Shown: positions 1 to 11,159 of the stretch, in pieces
How positions within the stretch are numbered: the stretch's first letter is position 1
Layout: each line of letters opens with the position of its first letter
Assembly (NCBI RefSeq): GCF_003597395.2
Contig: NC_133770.1
Span: forward strand, 35,064,777 to 35,128,776
Origin: Chelonoidis abingdonii
Taxonomy: Eukaryota > Chordata > Testudines > Testudinidae
Length of the DNA stretch: 64,000 bases
Reading direction: 5' to 3'
Position numbers and translations under genes: made by a program
The notes under the pieces: model-generated
What the model saw: the letters and a program-made list of their open reading frames with translations, nothing else
Database searches by the model: none
Told to the model about the DNA's origin: nothing

Positions 1-199
1 CCACATCATCTTTGTCCCTGGACAATTTCACAATGCCTGTCTCTTCCTCTTCTTGGGTACTGAAGGATTTCAAGGTGTACCAGGGACTTTTGTGGTGCAT
101 GGGTATTTCCCTGGGTATTCAAGTGGGGTTCCTGCAGGAGAATACCCATAAATTGTGAATATCCTGAAGCCATCTGCCCCTAGAGCCTTCTAAGTTTCT

Positions 200-840
200 C
201 TGAAGCACACTAGCTTTGGTACTGCCTACTGCAAAGCACATGGAAAAACACTACTTCATTTTGGTGCAGGGATTTGAGGGTTTTTACTCCCATCTGGCTC
301 CAAATTTCCTGGTTGTAACCACAGTGAACAATAGAGCCCAGCAGGGCAGATTTAAGTCCACTCCCAAGAATAAGAACTCTAAATGGATGGACCTGATAGG
401 TAGGAAGATTTACACTTCGTCATGCTTGCAGATTTGCATTGCTAACTAGCAGGCACTGCTGTCCAAATATGACTTTGTGAACTGGATGGCTATGTCTGAG
501 TTTGCAGACCACCTATCCAAAGCATTGAGGGAGGAATTTGGGGCATTTTATCACTGAAGGCTGCTTCGTAGCTAAGACTTCATTGCAGTTCATTCTGGAT
601 GTCTCGGCTACTTTGGCCAGAGTGATGGCATTAGCAGTGACCATTAGAAGGGCTTCCTGGCTGCAGAATTCGAGCATTGCTCCCCATGTGCAGCAGGCCA
701 TGGAGGATTTGCCCTTCGATGACCAAGTGCTTTTTTTGGACACAATGGACGAGACTCTGGACTCCTTCAAGGGGTCTAGAGCTGCCATGTGGTCCTTGGG
801 GCACACCTTTAATCATAAAATCCTTAACATGAAATAACCA
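200..840 (+). pseudogene. DIRS gag-like remnant
   Basis: Two frames cover a DIRS-gag-like region: 216-449 contains RKIYTSSCLQICIAN, and a continuation around 470-840 contains DFVNWMAMSEFADHLSKAL, KTSLQFILDVSATLARVMA and RRASWLQNS. The pattern of nucleocapsid-like helices without an obvious protease matches DIRS gag. At least one frameshift is needed between the pieces. The antisense ORFs here are shadows. Confidence 0.65.
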
Positions 841-1745
841 TGCCGGGCAGAGCAAACATAAAATACTAAGGGCAGACTAGTTGGTTCACTCCACAATACC
901 TCCCCTCCCCCCGCAATTCTCCGCCAAAAATTTCTGTTACCAATCTTCCTGAGACGTCAGGTGATCAGGCTGAAGCTGCATGATCATTGGGGAGGAGATG
1001 ACGGAGCACACGAAGTGACTGAGTTTTAAGCTTTATTAATAAAATAACAGCAAAGCGTGCTGGGGGTTCCCCACATCACTCAGAGGAAGGAAGAAAGCAT
1101 TAGTGCCCCAAGCCCTAACACACTTTCATATTCACACATGCACTTGGTGGGGCTGGCCAAGCCTGGGTGTAACATACAAAGAAGGGTGGGAGGAAGTGGA
1201 CAGGAGTTCTGTCCTGTGCACAGGTCGTCCAGGGTCCGCTGTTGATCTCCAATTTGCTTCAACTCTCAGGAGGGTTTTAAATCCTGGGGTCTTTTGGGGG
1301 CATTTCATTCAGGAATCTCAGTCCCCCATGCTCTTTGTACCAGTCCAAACTGGCTTTCTGTGGCCTCCTTAGTGTTCCCAAAATGCACTGGCTTTGTGAG
1401 ACGGTTGTTTTTCCCTTCACTGGCCTTCACCATCTCCCTGTTTTTCTGGGGTTGGTAAGATCCAGGTACAGCTGCAGACTTCTTGCTGTATAAAGTCTGT
1501 TCAAGTGCAGTGGCCTTGGACTGAAGCCGGCGTCTTATCTTCGGGCTGAGCTGAGTCGTCACGTTAACACATTCTCGTCTCCCTTTTCCCCCCTTTGGCC
1601 TCCCGCAACCTGCAAAGGAATCTTCCACTCCACACTAATACCTTTAACCCTTCCCAGAATACTTTGCAATGCCTGCAACAGCATTAGCAACATACAGTGC
1701 TGATCTGCCTCTCCAGGAGATCCCTTGAGGGAGGGGGCCATTGGA
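841..1745 (-). mobile_element. Unassigned insertion in the DIRS element, probably a reverse-oriented LTR-element fragment
   Basis: The DIRS sequence is interrupted here. Read on the minus strand, the block holds a 107-codon ORF (1305-1628) that I do not recognise, a long untranslated-looking stretch, and an AATAAA signal at 1032-1037. This is followed by a TTTTTGGCGGAGAA stretch near 925, which resembles an LTR/primer-binding-site junction. There is no poly(A) tail. Alternatives are a processed transcript or a solo LTR with some internal sequence. Boundaries are approximate, inferred from where DIRS homology stops and resumes. Confidence 0.4.
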
Positions 1746-1942
1746 GTGAGATAGTGCCACTACAGTGGTCAGCAGCAGCTGTATCATCAGCACATATTTG
1801 GGCAGCCTTTCCCTCCCTCAAGACAGCAGGTCTGCCCCAGAAAGAGGCATAGGTCCAATAGGAGGAAGCCGTCAGGTCTGGGGTTTGGCCAGTCGACATG
1901 CCTTCCCCAGTGTCCTGCACCCCCAACACCTAATTTGACTCC

Positions 1943-2812
1943 TTGGTCTGGAGAACTGTTCCAGATGTCACTTCCTTCTCCCTATCCCCTCTGTTTGGGG
2001 ACAGGCTGGCCCACTTTCACAATGTTTGGGGAATGATCAACACTGAAAGCTGGGTCTTAAGCACCATCCAATCAGGCGATGCCATCCAGTTCTTTTCTGT
2101 CCCTCCTCCCCACCCTTGCTCCTCATCCCTCTTCAGGGACCCCTTTCACGAGGTACTGCCCCTTGAGCAGGTTCACTCTCTGCTGGCTTTGGGAGTGGTG
2201 ATGGAGGTTCCACTGGAACACTGCAGTCAGGGCTTCCATTCCCGGTACTTTCTGGTGCCCAAATCTAACAGAGGGGTAAATCTATTCTCAACCTTCACAG
2301 CCTCAACAAATATATCAGATACACGAGGTTCTGAATAGTCACTCTACTAACTCTCCTCATGTTATCTCAGAACAGCTGATTTTCTGCTCTGTACCTTTAG
2401 GACACTACTTTCATGTGGCAATTTTGCTAAGCCACGGAAAATTCCTTTGATTTGTCATAGCAGAGTGCCATTTTCAGGATTCAGTGCTTCCCTGCAGCTT
2501 CTCTTCTGCCTCTTGGGTTTCACCAAACGCATGGTTGTGGGGATGGCATACCTTAGGGAGAAAGGAATCCATATCTTCCTATATCCGGATGACTGGTTCC
2601 TGAGGGGCAGGTCTAGAGAGGAAGTCCTTTCTTACAGCAACACTACATTGGTCTTGCTCAACTGGAGAATGTTTGTCAGGGTGTTCCCTTTGTTAGCCCT
2701 TAGCAACCATGTCTGTTGTCACCAATGCCTCCTTGATGGGCTGGAGAGCACATCTGAGGTTGCTGAAAGTTCAAGGTCTGTGATGAGAGCAGGAGTACTC
2801 ACTGCATGTTAA
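1943..2812 (+). pseudogene. DIRS reverse transcriptase remnant
   Basis: The region 1943-2338 encodes FGDRLAHFHNVWGMI, FRDPFHEVLPLEQVHSLL and GFHSRYFLVPKS, the entry to the DIRS RT fingers. The region 2447-2812 encodes the palm with YPDDW at 2582-2596, where the family normally has YLDDW. A stop-rich gap at 2338-2446 and several frameshifts make it non-functional. Confidence 0.8.
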
Positions 2813-2859
2813 TGTGCTGGAGCTTTGGGTCATCTAAAATGCCTGTCACACTCTTTTGG

Positions 2860-3090
2860 ACCATAGCAGTGACTGAGTGGTTCACATACTTACCGACAAT
2901 ACCACCACAATGTATTATGTGAACAAGCAAGGGGAAGCACACTCCTGGATACTCTGTCAAGAGGCAATCAGGTTGTGGCAATTTTGCATCAAGCAGAGTA
3001 TCACTCTGATAGGTGACCAATTGCCCAGGGTCCAGAATCATCTCACAGACAAGCTCAGCAGGAATTTTTCCCTGAGTCATGAGTGATCCT
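2860..3090 (+). pseudogene. DIRS RNase H remnant
   Basis: The frame reads TDNTTTMYYVNKQGEAHSWI, then LCQEAIRLWQFCIK and HLTDKLSRNFSLSHE. This matches the DIRS RNase H layout: a DNTTAMYYINKQG-like strand followed by a late LADRLSR-like motif. It follows the RT with the normal spacing. Confidence 0.75.
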
Positions 3091-4450
3091 TGAAGACAAG
3101 TATCCTCTGGATTATCTTCGCAGTTTGGGGCATTCATATGATTGATCTGTTTGCTATGAGGGACAACAGGAAATGTCATATGTTGTGCTCTCAAGGGGAC
3201 TCCCTGTCCAATGCTTTGCAACTCACCTGGCAGTCAGCTCTCTTGTATGTTTTTCCCTTGATCCCAACCATCCCACAGGTCATCTTCAAGATGTAGGTGG
3301 ACCAGACCAAGCTCATTCGCATTGTCTTGGCATGGCCAAGACAGTGCTGGTTCTCTAAACTACTCAGGCTGTCAGTTCAACTTCCCATACCCCTTCCTGT
3401 CCATCCCATCCTACTCAGAATCACATTCACACCTTACATCCTGCACTCAGCTTCCTGCATCTCATAGCATGGCTGCTTCATGGCTGAATGAAGAGGAAGT
3501 GCAATGTTTGGTGACTGTTCAATAGGTCCTACTTAACTGTAGAAAGCCGTCTACCAGAATTGCCAATTCAGTAAATGGAAGAGGTTTTGGTATAGTCATT
3601 GGCCAACAGAATTCAGCTGACACTGGCTTCTGTTCAGGACATCTTGGAGTACCCACTGCATCTTGAGTCATCGGGACTTGCACTTAATTCATTGAAAGTG
3701 CAGCTGGCAGTGATATTAGCATTTCATGCTCCCATTCAGGGAAGATAACTGTTTTCCAGTGCCATGATAACAAGATTCTGAAAAGGGCTTCTTCATCTCC
3801 ATCCTCCAATCCAAGAGCTGCTTCCTATGTGGGATCTTGACAAGGTCCTAGCAGCTTTAATGGGACTTTTGTTCAAATCCCTGGCATGTTGTCCCTTTCT
3901 GCTTTTGTGTCAGAAGACTGCATTCCTGGTAGCAATAATGTCTGCAAGGAGAGCCTGTGAGTTTCAAGCTCAGATGGCAGAGCTTCCGTATACCCAGTTC
4001 TCCAAAGACAAAGTGATGTTACGACCACATCCAACATTTTTGTCTAAAGTTGTTTCTTAGTTTCATTTGAACTAGCCGGTATACTTACCCGTGTTCTTTC
4101 CTAAACCACATTCACCTCTGGAGGAGCAGCATTGCCATACGTTAGATATCAGGTGACGTCCAGCTTTCTATCTAGACAGGACTAAATTGTTTTGTGCTTT
4201 GTTACCCCTGTTTGTGTCATATGCAAATCGTATGAAGGGGCAAGCATTCACAGATGATCTCTAAATGGATAGCATTCTGCATCAAGACTGCATATGAAAT
4301 AACTTCTGCTACACCTCAGGGAGTGCAAGCTCATTCGACAACAGCATAAGAAACAGCAATAGCATTCCTCAGTGACATCTCAATACTGGACATTTGCAGG
4401 GCTGTTATGTGGTTGTCCATACATACATTTATGAACCATTATGCCATTAC
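3090..4450 (+). pseudogene. DIRS connector and tyrosine recombinase remnant
   Basis: Region 3090-3296 holds the connector (GIHMIDLFAMRDNRKCHMLC). Region 3827-4060 encodes WDLDKVLAALMGL, KTAFLVAIMSARRACEFQ and FSKDKVMLRPHPTFLSKVVS, the DIRS recombinase core including the first catalytic arginine region. Further on, QAHSTTA stands where the family has an H-x-x-R box, so the second catalytic arginine is lost. SILDICRAVMWLSIHTFMNHY near 4385-4445 carries the terminal tyrosine. Stops and frameshifts occur throughout. Confidence 0.75.
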
Positions 4451-5221
4451 TGCATCTTCCAGAGCATGTTTTGGTACTGTGATCCTGCAATCTTTGTTTC
4501 AGTAGAGCCCAAGCCCTGCCTCTTGTGGTGGGTACTGCTTCTTAGTCACCAAAATAGAATACAATGCTGCATCTACTCAAAGAAAAAGAAATTATGACTT
4601 ATTGTAGCTATGATTCTTTGAGATGTCCACGACCCACCCTCCATACCCTCTGTATCAGAGTCCAGTCTCTGGGTATTTGGTGTAAAGAAACTGGGTGTGG
4701 GTGTCAAGGTGGTGTTGCCCCATATTGCTTGGGGAGGGACTATAAGAATGAGACATGAGTGCCACCTCCTACACTTTTGCCTAGGCAAAATTCTCCAGCT
4801 CCAGGAGCTGGACGCTCACACACCTGTGTGGAATACACATCTGCATCACATGTCGAAGAACCACAGTTACAGTAAGTAATTGTTTTTTCAGTATGTGAAC
4901 TGGTCAAATAGATATGTATGTATGAAGCCATTTTGAATTACCAGAGTGCAAAAATGGTTTGAAAGTGGAAGACGATTTGACCAGTTAACATATTGGAAAA
5001 AAAAAATTACTGCTGTAACTGTTGTTTCTCATGCTCCTATATTTTAGAAATAATCTGAACAAATCTTGTTTGACCTGTCAGCAACAATCACTGAAAAATT
5101 TAGAAATTTCATCTCAAAGAAATCTCTCTCAGAAAATTAATAATATTTGAAAGGGGGAATTTTAATATCTATCTCCATAAAGCAACAATATTGTTACCAA
5201 AATTCAGAATGCATACCTATG

Positions 5222-5285
5222 TGTGTGTTTTTTAAATATATATATGTGTATGTATGTGTGTTTATATATATACACATATACACAA
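5222..5285. repeat. AT/TG-rich simple repeat
   Basis: Alternating TATATATGTGTATG and TATATATACACATATACAC runs; the counterpart is at about 7478-7545. The (TG)n(CG)n tract at about 5663-5687 is repeated at about 7926-7950. Confidence 0.8.
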
Positions 5286-5904
5286 CAACATCACACAGGG
5301 TTTTAAATTAATTAGAAAGTAGATGTTCTTAAACAAAACAATTCTCTAGAGGTTGTTGGCTACATTGAACAACAAATCTCCAAAGGGTGCAATAAAGCTG
5401 AAAAAGATGCTGCAGTGCAATACCACAGACAGTGGTGGAAACTCTTTATTGATGAAGTGTGACTTTAGCTAGCACATGGAATTAATTTATAATTCAAGTG
5501 CAAATATTGTACTTCTGGCCGTGCTGAGTAGATTTTTTGGCATACTTGTTCATGTGGGCAAGTGTTCATGACATATCCGGCATAAGAGAAGGTATATCTT
5601 CAGTTATATTTATATATGTTGAAATATTACATTTAAAAAAAGCTCAGGCGTAGTTTTTCATGGTGTGTGTGTGTGTGCGCGCGCGCATCTGAGAGAGCTA
5701 CATTACCTATGATTTGCATATGATAATACCATAGTGTAATTTCTATTAAATAATAAAATGGGTGGCATTTTATCTTCCACTTCTCTTCTGTAATAGTCTG
5801 AAGAACAGTAGAGTATGTCTATGCAGATAAACATATTATTAAACTAGAACAATTTGCTGGAATATGATACAGGTTTTAAGAAATATATATCTCAATTGAT
5901 TAGA

Positions 5905-6078
5905 CTCTTCCTGTTGGTATGCATACTTCCACCTTTTCATGTTCTCTGTATGTATAGATATCTCCTGTCAGTGTGTTCCATTCTATGCATCCGAAGAAGT
6001 GAGCTGTAGCCCACGAAAGCTTATGCTGAAATAAATTTGTTAGTCTCTAAGATGCCACAAGTACTCCTGTTCTTATAA
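5905..6078 (+). mobile_element. Penelope-like repeat 3' end with hammerhead-like core (copy 1)
   Basis: This is a common sauropsid interspersed 3' end with CACGAAAGCTTATGCTGAA followed by TTTGTTAGTCTCTAAGATG. At 5991-6018 it carries CCGAAGA, a six-base stem arm (GTGAGC with GCCCAC, one mismatch) closed by TGTA, then GAAA. That is the arrangement of a hammerhead ribozyme core (CUGANGA, stem II, GAAA). Penelope-like elements are known to carry hammerheads. Family assignment is from memory of the motif. Confidence 0.55.
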
Positions 6079-6373
6079 CAATATTGTCATGCTGTGAGGT
6101 ACTGGTGAATGCTTGGATCAAAAACCTCTTTGAGATTAGGTATGAAGAGACCCTTCAATTAACATAACTCTCAGGATAAGTTAATCATAAGCCCACCATG
6201 TAAGACAAATGGGGGTTGTGAAACTGCCCAAGAGTTTTTGGACTGAATGAGCGGAGGGCTTTAGCTGTGGGGTTGCGTGCAGTGATGCTGGACCACTTTT
6301 TGTAGTGAGGGTCCTGAAAACCAGCTAACCAAACTGTAAAGCAGTGGTCTCCAAACTTTTTATTTCACACCTC

Positions 6374-6503
6374 TGTCATAAACAGATAGCTAAGGGTTAA
6401 TGTTTCTTTTACCTGTAAAGGATTAACAAAGGGAACCAAAAACCTGACCAGAGGACCAATCAGGAAACCGGATTTTTCAAAGCTCAGGGGAGGGAATGTT
6501 TTC
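6374..6503 (+). mobile_element. Solo LTR family A, 5' 130 bp only, cut by the duplication junction
   Basis: It starts TGTCATAAACAGATAGC, preceded by ACCTC at 6369-6373. It stops at the junction with the second copy and is completed only at 8646-9563. Confidence 0.8.
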
Positions 6504-8780
6504 CTAAATGGATAGCAATTGCATCAGACTGCATAATGAAATGAACTTTCTGCTACACCTCAAGGGAGTGCAAGCTCATTCGAACAACACATAAGAAACA
6601 GCAATAGCATCCTCAGTGACATCTCAATACTGGACAATTGCTCAGGGCTGTTAGTGGTTGTCCATACATACATTTATGAACAATTATGCCAACTTACTGC
6701 ATCTTCCAGACATGTTTTGGTACTGTGATCTGCAATCTTTGTTTCAGTAGAGCCCAAGCCTGCCTCTTGTGGTGTACTGCTTCTTAATCACCAATCATAG
6801 AATCAATGCTGCATCTACTCAAAGAAGAAAGAAATTATGACTTAATGTAGCTATGAATTCGTTGGAAGATGTCCACAACCCACCCTCCATACCCTGCTGT
6901 ATCCAGAGCCAGTCTCTGGGTATTTGGTGTAACGAAACTGGTGGGGTGTCAAGGTGGTGTTGCCCCATATTTGCTTGGGGAGGGACTAAAGAAATGAGAC
7001 ATGAGTGCCACCTCTACACTTTGCCTAGGCAAAATTCTCCAGCTCCAGGAGCTGGACGCTCACCCACGCTGTGTGGAATACACATCTGCATCACATGTCG
7101 AAAGACCACAGTTACTAGTAAGTAAATTGTTTTTTCAGTATGTGAACTGGTCAAATAGATATGTATGTATGAGAGCCATTTTGAATTACCAGAGTGCAAA
7201 AAATGGTTTGAAAGTGGAAGACGAATTTGACCAGATTTAACATAATGAAAAAAAAAAATTACTGCTGTAAACTGTTGTGTTCTCATGCTCCTATTTTTAG
7301 AATGAATCTGAACAATCTTGTTTGACCTGTCAAGCACAATCACTGAAAATTTAGCAAAATTCATCTCAAGAAGAAATCTCTCTCAGAAATTAATAATATT
7401 TGAAAAGGGGGAATTTTAATATCTATCTCCATAAAGCAACAATATTGTTACCAAACATTTAGATGCCTACCTATGTGGTGTGTTTTTTAAATATATGATA
7501 TGTGTATTGTTATGTGTGTTTATATAAATACACATATCACAACAACACACACGGGTTTAATTAATTGAAAGTAGATTTTCTTAAACAACAATTCTCTAGA
7601 GTTGTTGCTACATTGAACAACAAATCTCCAAAAGGTTGCAATAAAGCTGAAAAAGATGCTGCAGTGCAATACCACAGAAGCAGTGGCTGGAACTCTTTAT
7701 TGATGAAGTGTGGATCTTAGCTAGCACAGTGGAATTAATTTGATAATTCAACGTGCAAATATTGTACTTGCTGGCCGGATGAGTAAGATTTTTTGGCATA
7801 CTTTTCATGTGGGCAAGGTGGTTTCATGACACTAATCCAGGCATAAGAGAATGGTATACTCTTCATTATATTTATATATGTTGAAATATTACATATTAAA
7901 AAAAGCTCAAGGCGTGTTTTGTCATGGTGTGTGTGTGTGTGCGGCAGCGCATCTGAGAGAGTACATTACCTATGCATTGGCATATGATAATACCGATAGT
8001 GTAATTTCTATTAATAATTAAAAATGGTTGGCCATTTTATCTTCCACTTCTCTTCTGTAATAGTCTGAAGACAGTAAGTATGTCTATGCAGATAAACATA
8101 TTATAACTAGAAACAATTTGCTGGAATATGATCAGGTTTTAAGAAATAATATCTCATTGATTAGACTCTTCCTGTTGGTATGCAATACTTCCACCTTTTC
8201 ATGTTCTCTGTATGTATAGATATCCCTGTCAGTGGTGTTCCAATTCGATGATCCGAAGAATTGAGCTGTAGCCCACGAAAGCTTATGCTGAAATAAATGT
8301 GTTAGTCCTCGTAAGATCCACAAGTACTCCTGTTCTTATAACAATATTGTCATGCTGTGAGATACTGGGTGAATGCTTGGCACCAAAACCTCTTTGAGAT
8401 TAGGTATGAAGAGAAACCTTCAAATTAACAGAACTCTCAGGGATATAGTTAATCATAAGCCCACCAGTTAAGACCAAATGGGGGTTTGTGAAACTGCCCA
8501 AAGATTTTTGGACTGGAATGAGCGTAGGCCTTTAGCTTGTGGGGTTGCGTGCAGTGATGCTGGACCCACTTTTGTAGTGAGGGCCCTGAAAACCAGCTAA
8601 CCAAACTGTAAAGCAGTGGGCTCCAACTTTTTTCCTTTCACACGCTGTCATAAACAGATACGCTAAGGGTTAATGTTTCTTTTAACCTGTAAAGGAGTAA
8701 CAAAGGGAACCAAAAACCTGACCAGAGGACCAATTCAGGAACAACCGGATTTTTTTCAAAGCTGCAGGAGGGAAATGTTG
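6504..8780 (+). repeat. Second copy of the 2.2-kb direct duplication
   Basis: It repeats 4261-6503 in the same orientation with no spacer. In the roughly 165-bp segment after the DIRS terminus (4864 versus 7111) I count about ten differences, almost all one-base indels. The LTR truncated at the end of the first copy continues intact here to 9563. The target-site duplication before the LTR reads ACCTC in copy one but CACGC here, while the right-hand duplication reads ACCTC, so this copy carries the error. Confidence 0.85.
8160..8337 (+). mobile_element. Penelope-like repeat 3' end with hammerhead-like core (copy 2)
   Basis: Same sequence as 5905-6078 within the second duplicate. Single-base errors break the core further (CCGAAGAATTGAGCTGTAGC). 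Confidence 0.5.
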
Positions 8781-9563
8781 TGGGTCTGTGTCTTTGTCTG
8801 GCTCTCATCTATGAGAGGGGATCTTTTCTATCGTCAGCTTCTAATCTTCAGTTTCAAAAGTTGTACAGTACAAAATAGAAAAAACAATAGGCTGTTATTG
8901 TTTTTTTGTATTTACATTGTGTAGTTGCTGGAATGTTTAAATTGCATCTCCTTTTGAATAAGGCTGTTTATGTCATATTTTCTTTAATAATAAGCCCTGG
9001 ATTGTCAACTTAATGCAGAGAACATGTTATGTGTTTTTTCTTGTCTTTTTATATAAAGCTTTCTTGTTAAGACTTTGTTTGAGTTTTTTCTCTCTGGGTA
9101 GGCTAAGGAACACAAGGGATAGGGAAATTCTCTTTGTGTTAGAATGCTACGGAGGGTTAAAGCTCTGCAGCAACCAGTTGAATTTGTGGGAGGGAGGAAA
9201 AAGATAAATCATTTCTGTTTCCTTGTATTGGTGTCTCTTTGTGGAAGAGAAAAAGACATGCTTCTTGGTATTGTGATGTAAAGAGGTTGCATCAGTAACT
9301 CTTCAGTGTTAGCCAGAGAGGGAAATTCTGGGTGGGAAAAAAAGGGAAGATAGGGTTATTTCCCTGTGGTAAGACTCGAGGAATTCTGAGTCTTGGGGTT
9401 CCCCAGGGAAGGGTTTGGGGAGACCAGAGGGAGCCAAAACCCTGGAATTTTTGGCTGGTGGCAGTGAGATCAAATCTAAGCTGGTAATTAAGCTTAGAGG
9501 GGTTCATGCTAACTTCTCAGGTTATGAACGCTAAGGTTCAAATCTGAATAAGAAGTTATGATA
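8646..9563 (+). mobile_element. Solo LTR family A, complete (about 918 bp)
   Basis: It begins TGTCATAAACAGATA and ends GTTATGATA, a decayed form of TATGACA, the inverse of its start. The right flank 9564-9568 is ACCTC, identical to the 5 bp before the LTR in the first duplicate (6369-6373): a 5-bp target duplication typical of LTR elements. An ATATAAAGCTTTCTTG polyadenylation-like segment near 9050 suggests + orientation. It inserted into a hAT-like repeat (CAGTGGTCTCCAAAC to its left). No internal retroviral genes are attached. Confidence 0.85.
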
Positions 9564-9568
9564 ACCTC

Positions 9569-11075
9569 ACCTTACCCCTGTCCACCTCTCCCCCTCCCCC
9601 CAAGAGCTGGGGCCAGGAGCGGGGTCGTGGCTCTGGGAGGGGATTAACACCGACAAAGGTAAAGGGGCCAAGGCTGGGGTCATAGCTGGGAACAGGTGCG
9701 GGGCCAGCAGCTGAGCCCTTGGGTGCAGGCCGAAGTTGGGTGTGTGTTTGTGTGTGTGTGGGTGTGTGTGTAAGAGAGAGAGAGGGAGTCAGAAGGAGCA
9801 GCTAAAAGCATGGTGGCTGACCCTGGAACAAACCTGGGGAGAGATTTTTGGGTCAGGGATGTAGGCTGAAATGAGTGTTCTTGGTGCTGTGAGAAAAACA
9901 AGCTGTTTCCTGCTATTTGATTTCTTCTTTGTTCACAGAGACAGGACTTTGTACATTCTTTGTAAATAAAGTTGTATAAAAGAAATACCTGACTATCACC
10001 GATTTCTGCTCCCAGCTGGAATATCTGCAGTGCCCCAAACTTTGACTAGCCACTTGAGTTGAAAGGGGGCAACAATATTGATGTGTGCTTGAAACCTTTC
10101 TCTAGCACAGTTACCCTCCTCTCACATTGATTCTCCAGAATACTGTGCCAGAGCATTGTGCTTTTTTCAGTACTTACAGACATGCAGATAGTTTAACAGA
10201 CATTTTTTGTGGTGTGCTTGGCAATGAGCACTTTTTTTGTGGGGGAGGAGGGGTTGTAATTTAACTGAAATTGAAAATTCCAAAATGAACAAGTGAATAT
10301 TGCTGCTCTTCAGCTACCAGGGTGAACAGTTACTTGGCAGAAAGTAACACTTGTATAAGAGACAATTCTGTGCCATATTCCAAGAAAAGTATTTGGCTAA
10401 CTTTGCAGCTCTGGCTACTAAATATCTTATCTATTTATACCCACTCTTCTCCATGACATCTAAATGCCTTTTGAACCCCCAACTTCAGTATTTGGTCTGA
10501 ATCTTTTTAGTTCTTTAGATGATATGAGCAGCAGCAAAGGAAAGAATAAAACATAAAAATATAGAATATTTTTTTACAGTTTGCCTGGCTATTTTATAAC
10601 AGTTACAGTGATTATCATGAAAAAGTCAGCATTTTACAATAGATACCAGAGGTGGGAACTTTTGGCAAATGCTGATTTTATATTAGAACTAAGAATTATT
10701 ATTATAAGTAGAGGTGGGCAAAGTGTTTTGGACAAATTGCTTATTTGCTGAAAAAAATCTGTTTCAGTTGACCTGAAACTATATGCAAATTTGCCAATTT
10801 TCAGGCATTATGCATTATGGGGGTGTGATTTCTAAAGCACAATAACATGTTGCGCACTAATTGTTCCATGTAAAGCCTGCTTATGACCATTAAAGGCTCC
10901 CTGATGGCCCTAGCGAACTTTTAGAGTGCACCACCAGAGTCTACATAGACCAATTAGTGTGCAGCATGTCAGTGTGCTTTAGAAATTATATCCCTGTACT
11001 GTGTATTGCTACACCATGTAGACAAGCTCTGTAGAAGATATTTGAGGAGGGGGATAAGATGGGGCCAGGTACCTC
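9569..11075. other. Repeat-flank and unrecognised sequence
   Basis: 9569-9665 is the C-rich continuation of the hAT-like repeat that received the LTR. A (TG)n/(AG)n tract lies at 9738-9788. Near 9920-9990 is a 3'-end-like stretch with AATAAA. From about 10000 to 11075 I see AT-rich sequence with no gene and no repeat I can name. Confidence 0.5.
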
Positions 11076-11079
11076 TTTC

Positions 11080-11150
11080 TTAGAACTTTTAGCCCTGTGG
11101 TTATGGGATTTAACTGCGATACAAGAGACCAAGGTTCAAATCCCCCCCTC
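11080..11150 (+). repeat. tRNA-like SINE head
   Basis: The run TAGCCCTGTGGTTATGGG followed about 30 bases later by AGGTTCAAATCCC resembles the A and B boxes of a tRNA-derived promoter. The cloverleaf is degenerate, so it is a SINE or MITE piece rather than a tRNA gene. Confidence 0.45.
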
Positions 11151-11159
11151 TACCTTTAT

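Larger units (their letters stand above)
1..4888 (+). mobile_element. DIRS-type tyrosine-recombinase retrotransposon, 5'-truncated by the window edge, inactivated
   Basis: Decayed protein pieces appear in DIRS order on one strand: gag-like (about 200-840), reverse transcriptase (1943-2810), RNase H (2877-3086), tyrosine recombinase (about 3460-4450), and a right terminal region ending near 4888 with a CGAAGAACCACAGTTACAG-type terminus. Frameshifts and stops break every domain. A block at about 841-1745 does not fit and is probably a later insertion. The 3' part from 4261 on lies inside the repeated 2.2-kb block. DIRS elements integrate with a tyrosine recombinase rather than an integrase and leave no target duplication. 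Confidence 0.85.
4261..6503 (+). repeat. First copy of a 2.2-kb direct duplication (probable assembly artefact)
   Basis: From CTAAATGGATAGC onward this stretch aligns end to end with 6504-8780. It contains the DIRS 3' end, AT/TG microsatellites, a Penelope-like 3' end (about 5905-6075), unrecognised sequence, a hAT-like left end near 6340 and the first 130 bp of a solo LTR (from 6374). The two copies differ chiefly by single-base insertions and deletions, not by substitutions. This is the error profile of uncorrected single-molecule reads rather than of two diverging paralogues. Confidence 0.85.

Noticed and set aside
513..855. Minus-strand ORFs opposite the DIRS gag region
   Set aside because: The recognisable DIRS gag text is on the + strand.
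11080..11150. tRNA gene
   Set aside because: A and B box-like motifs are present but the stems do not pair into a cloverleaf.
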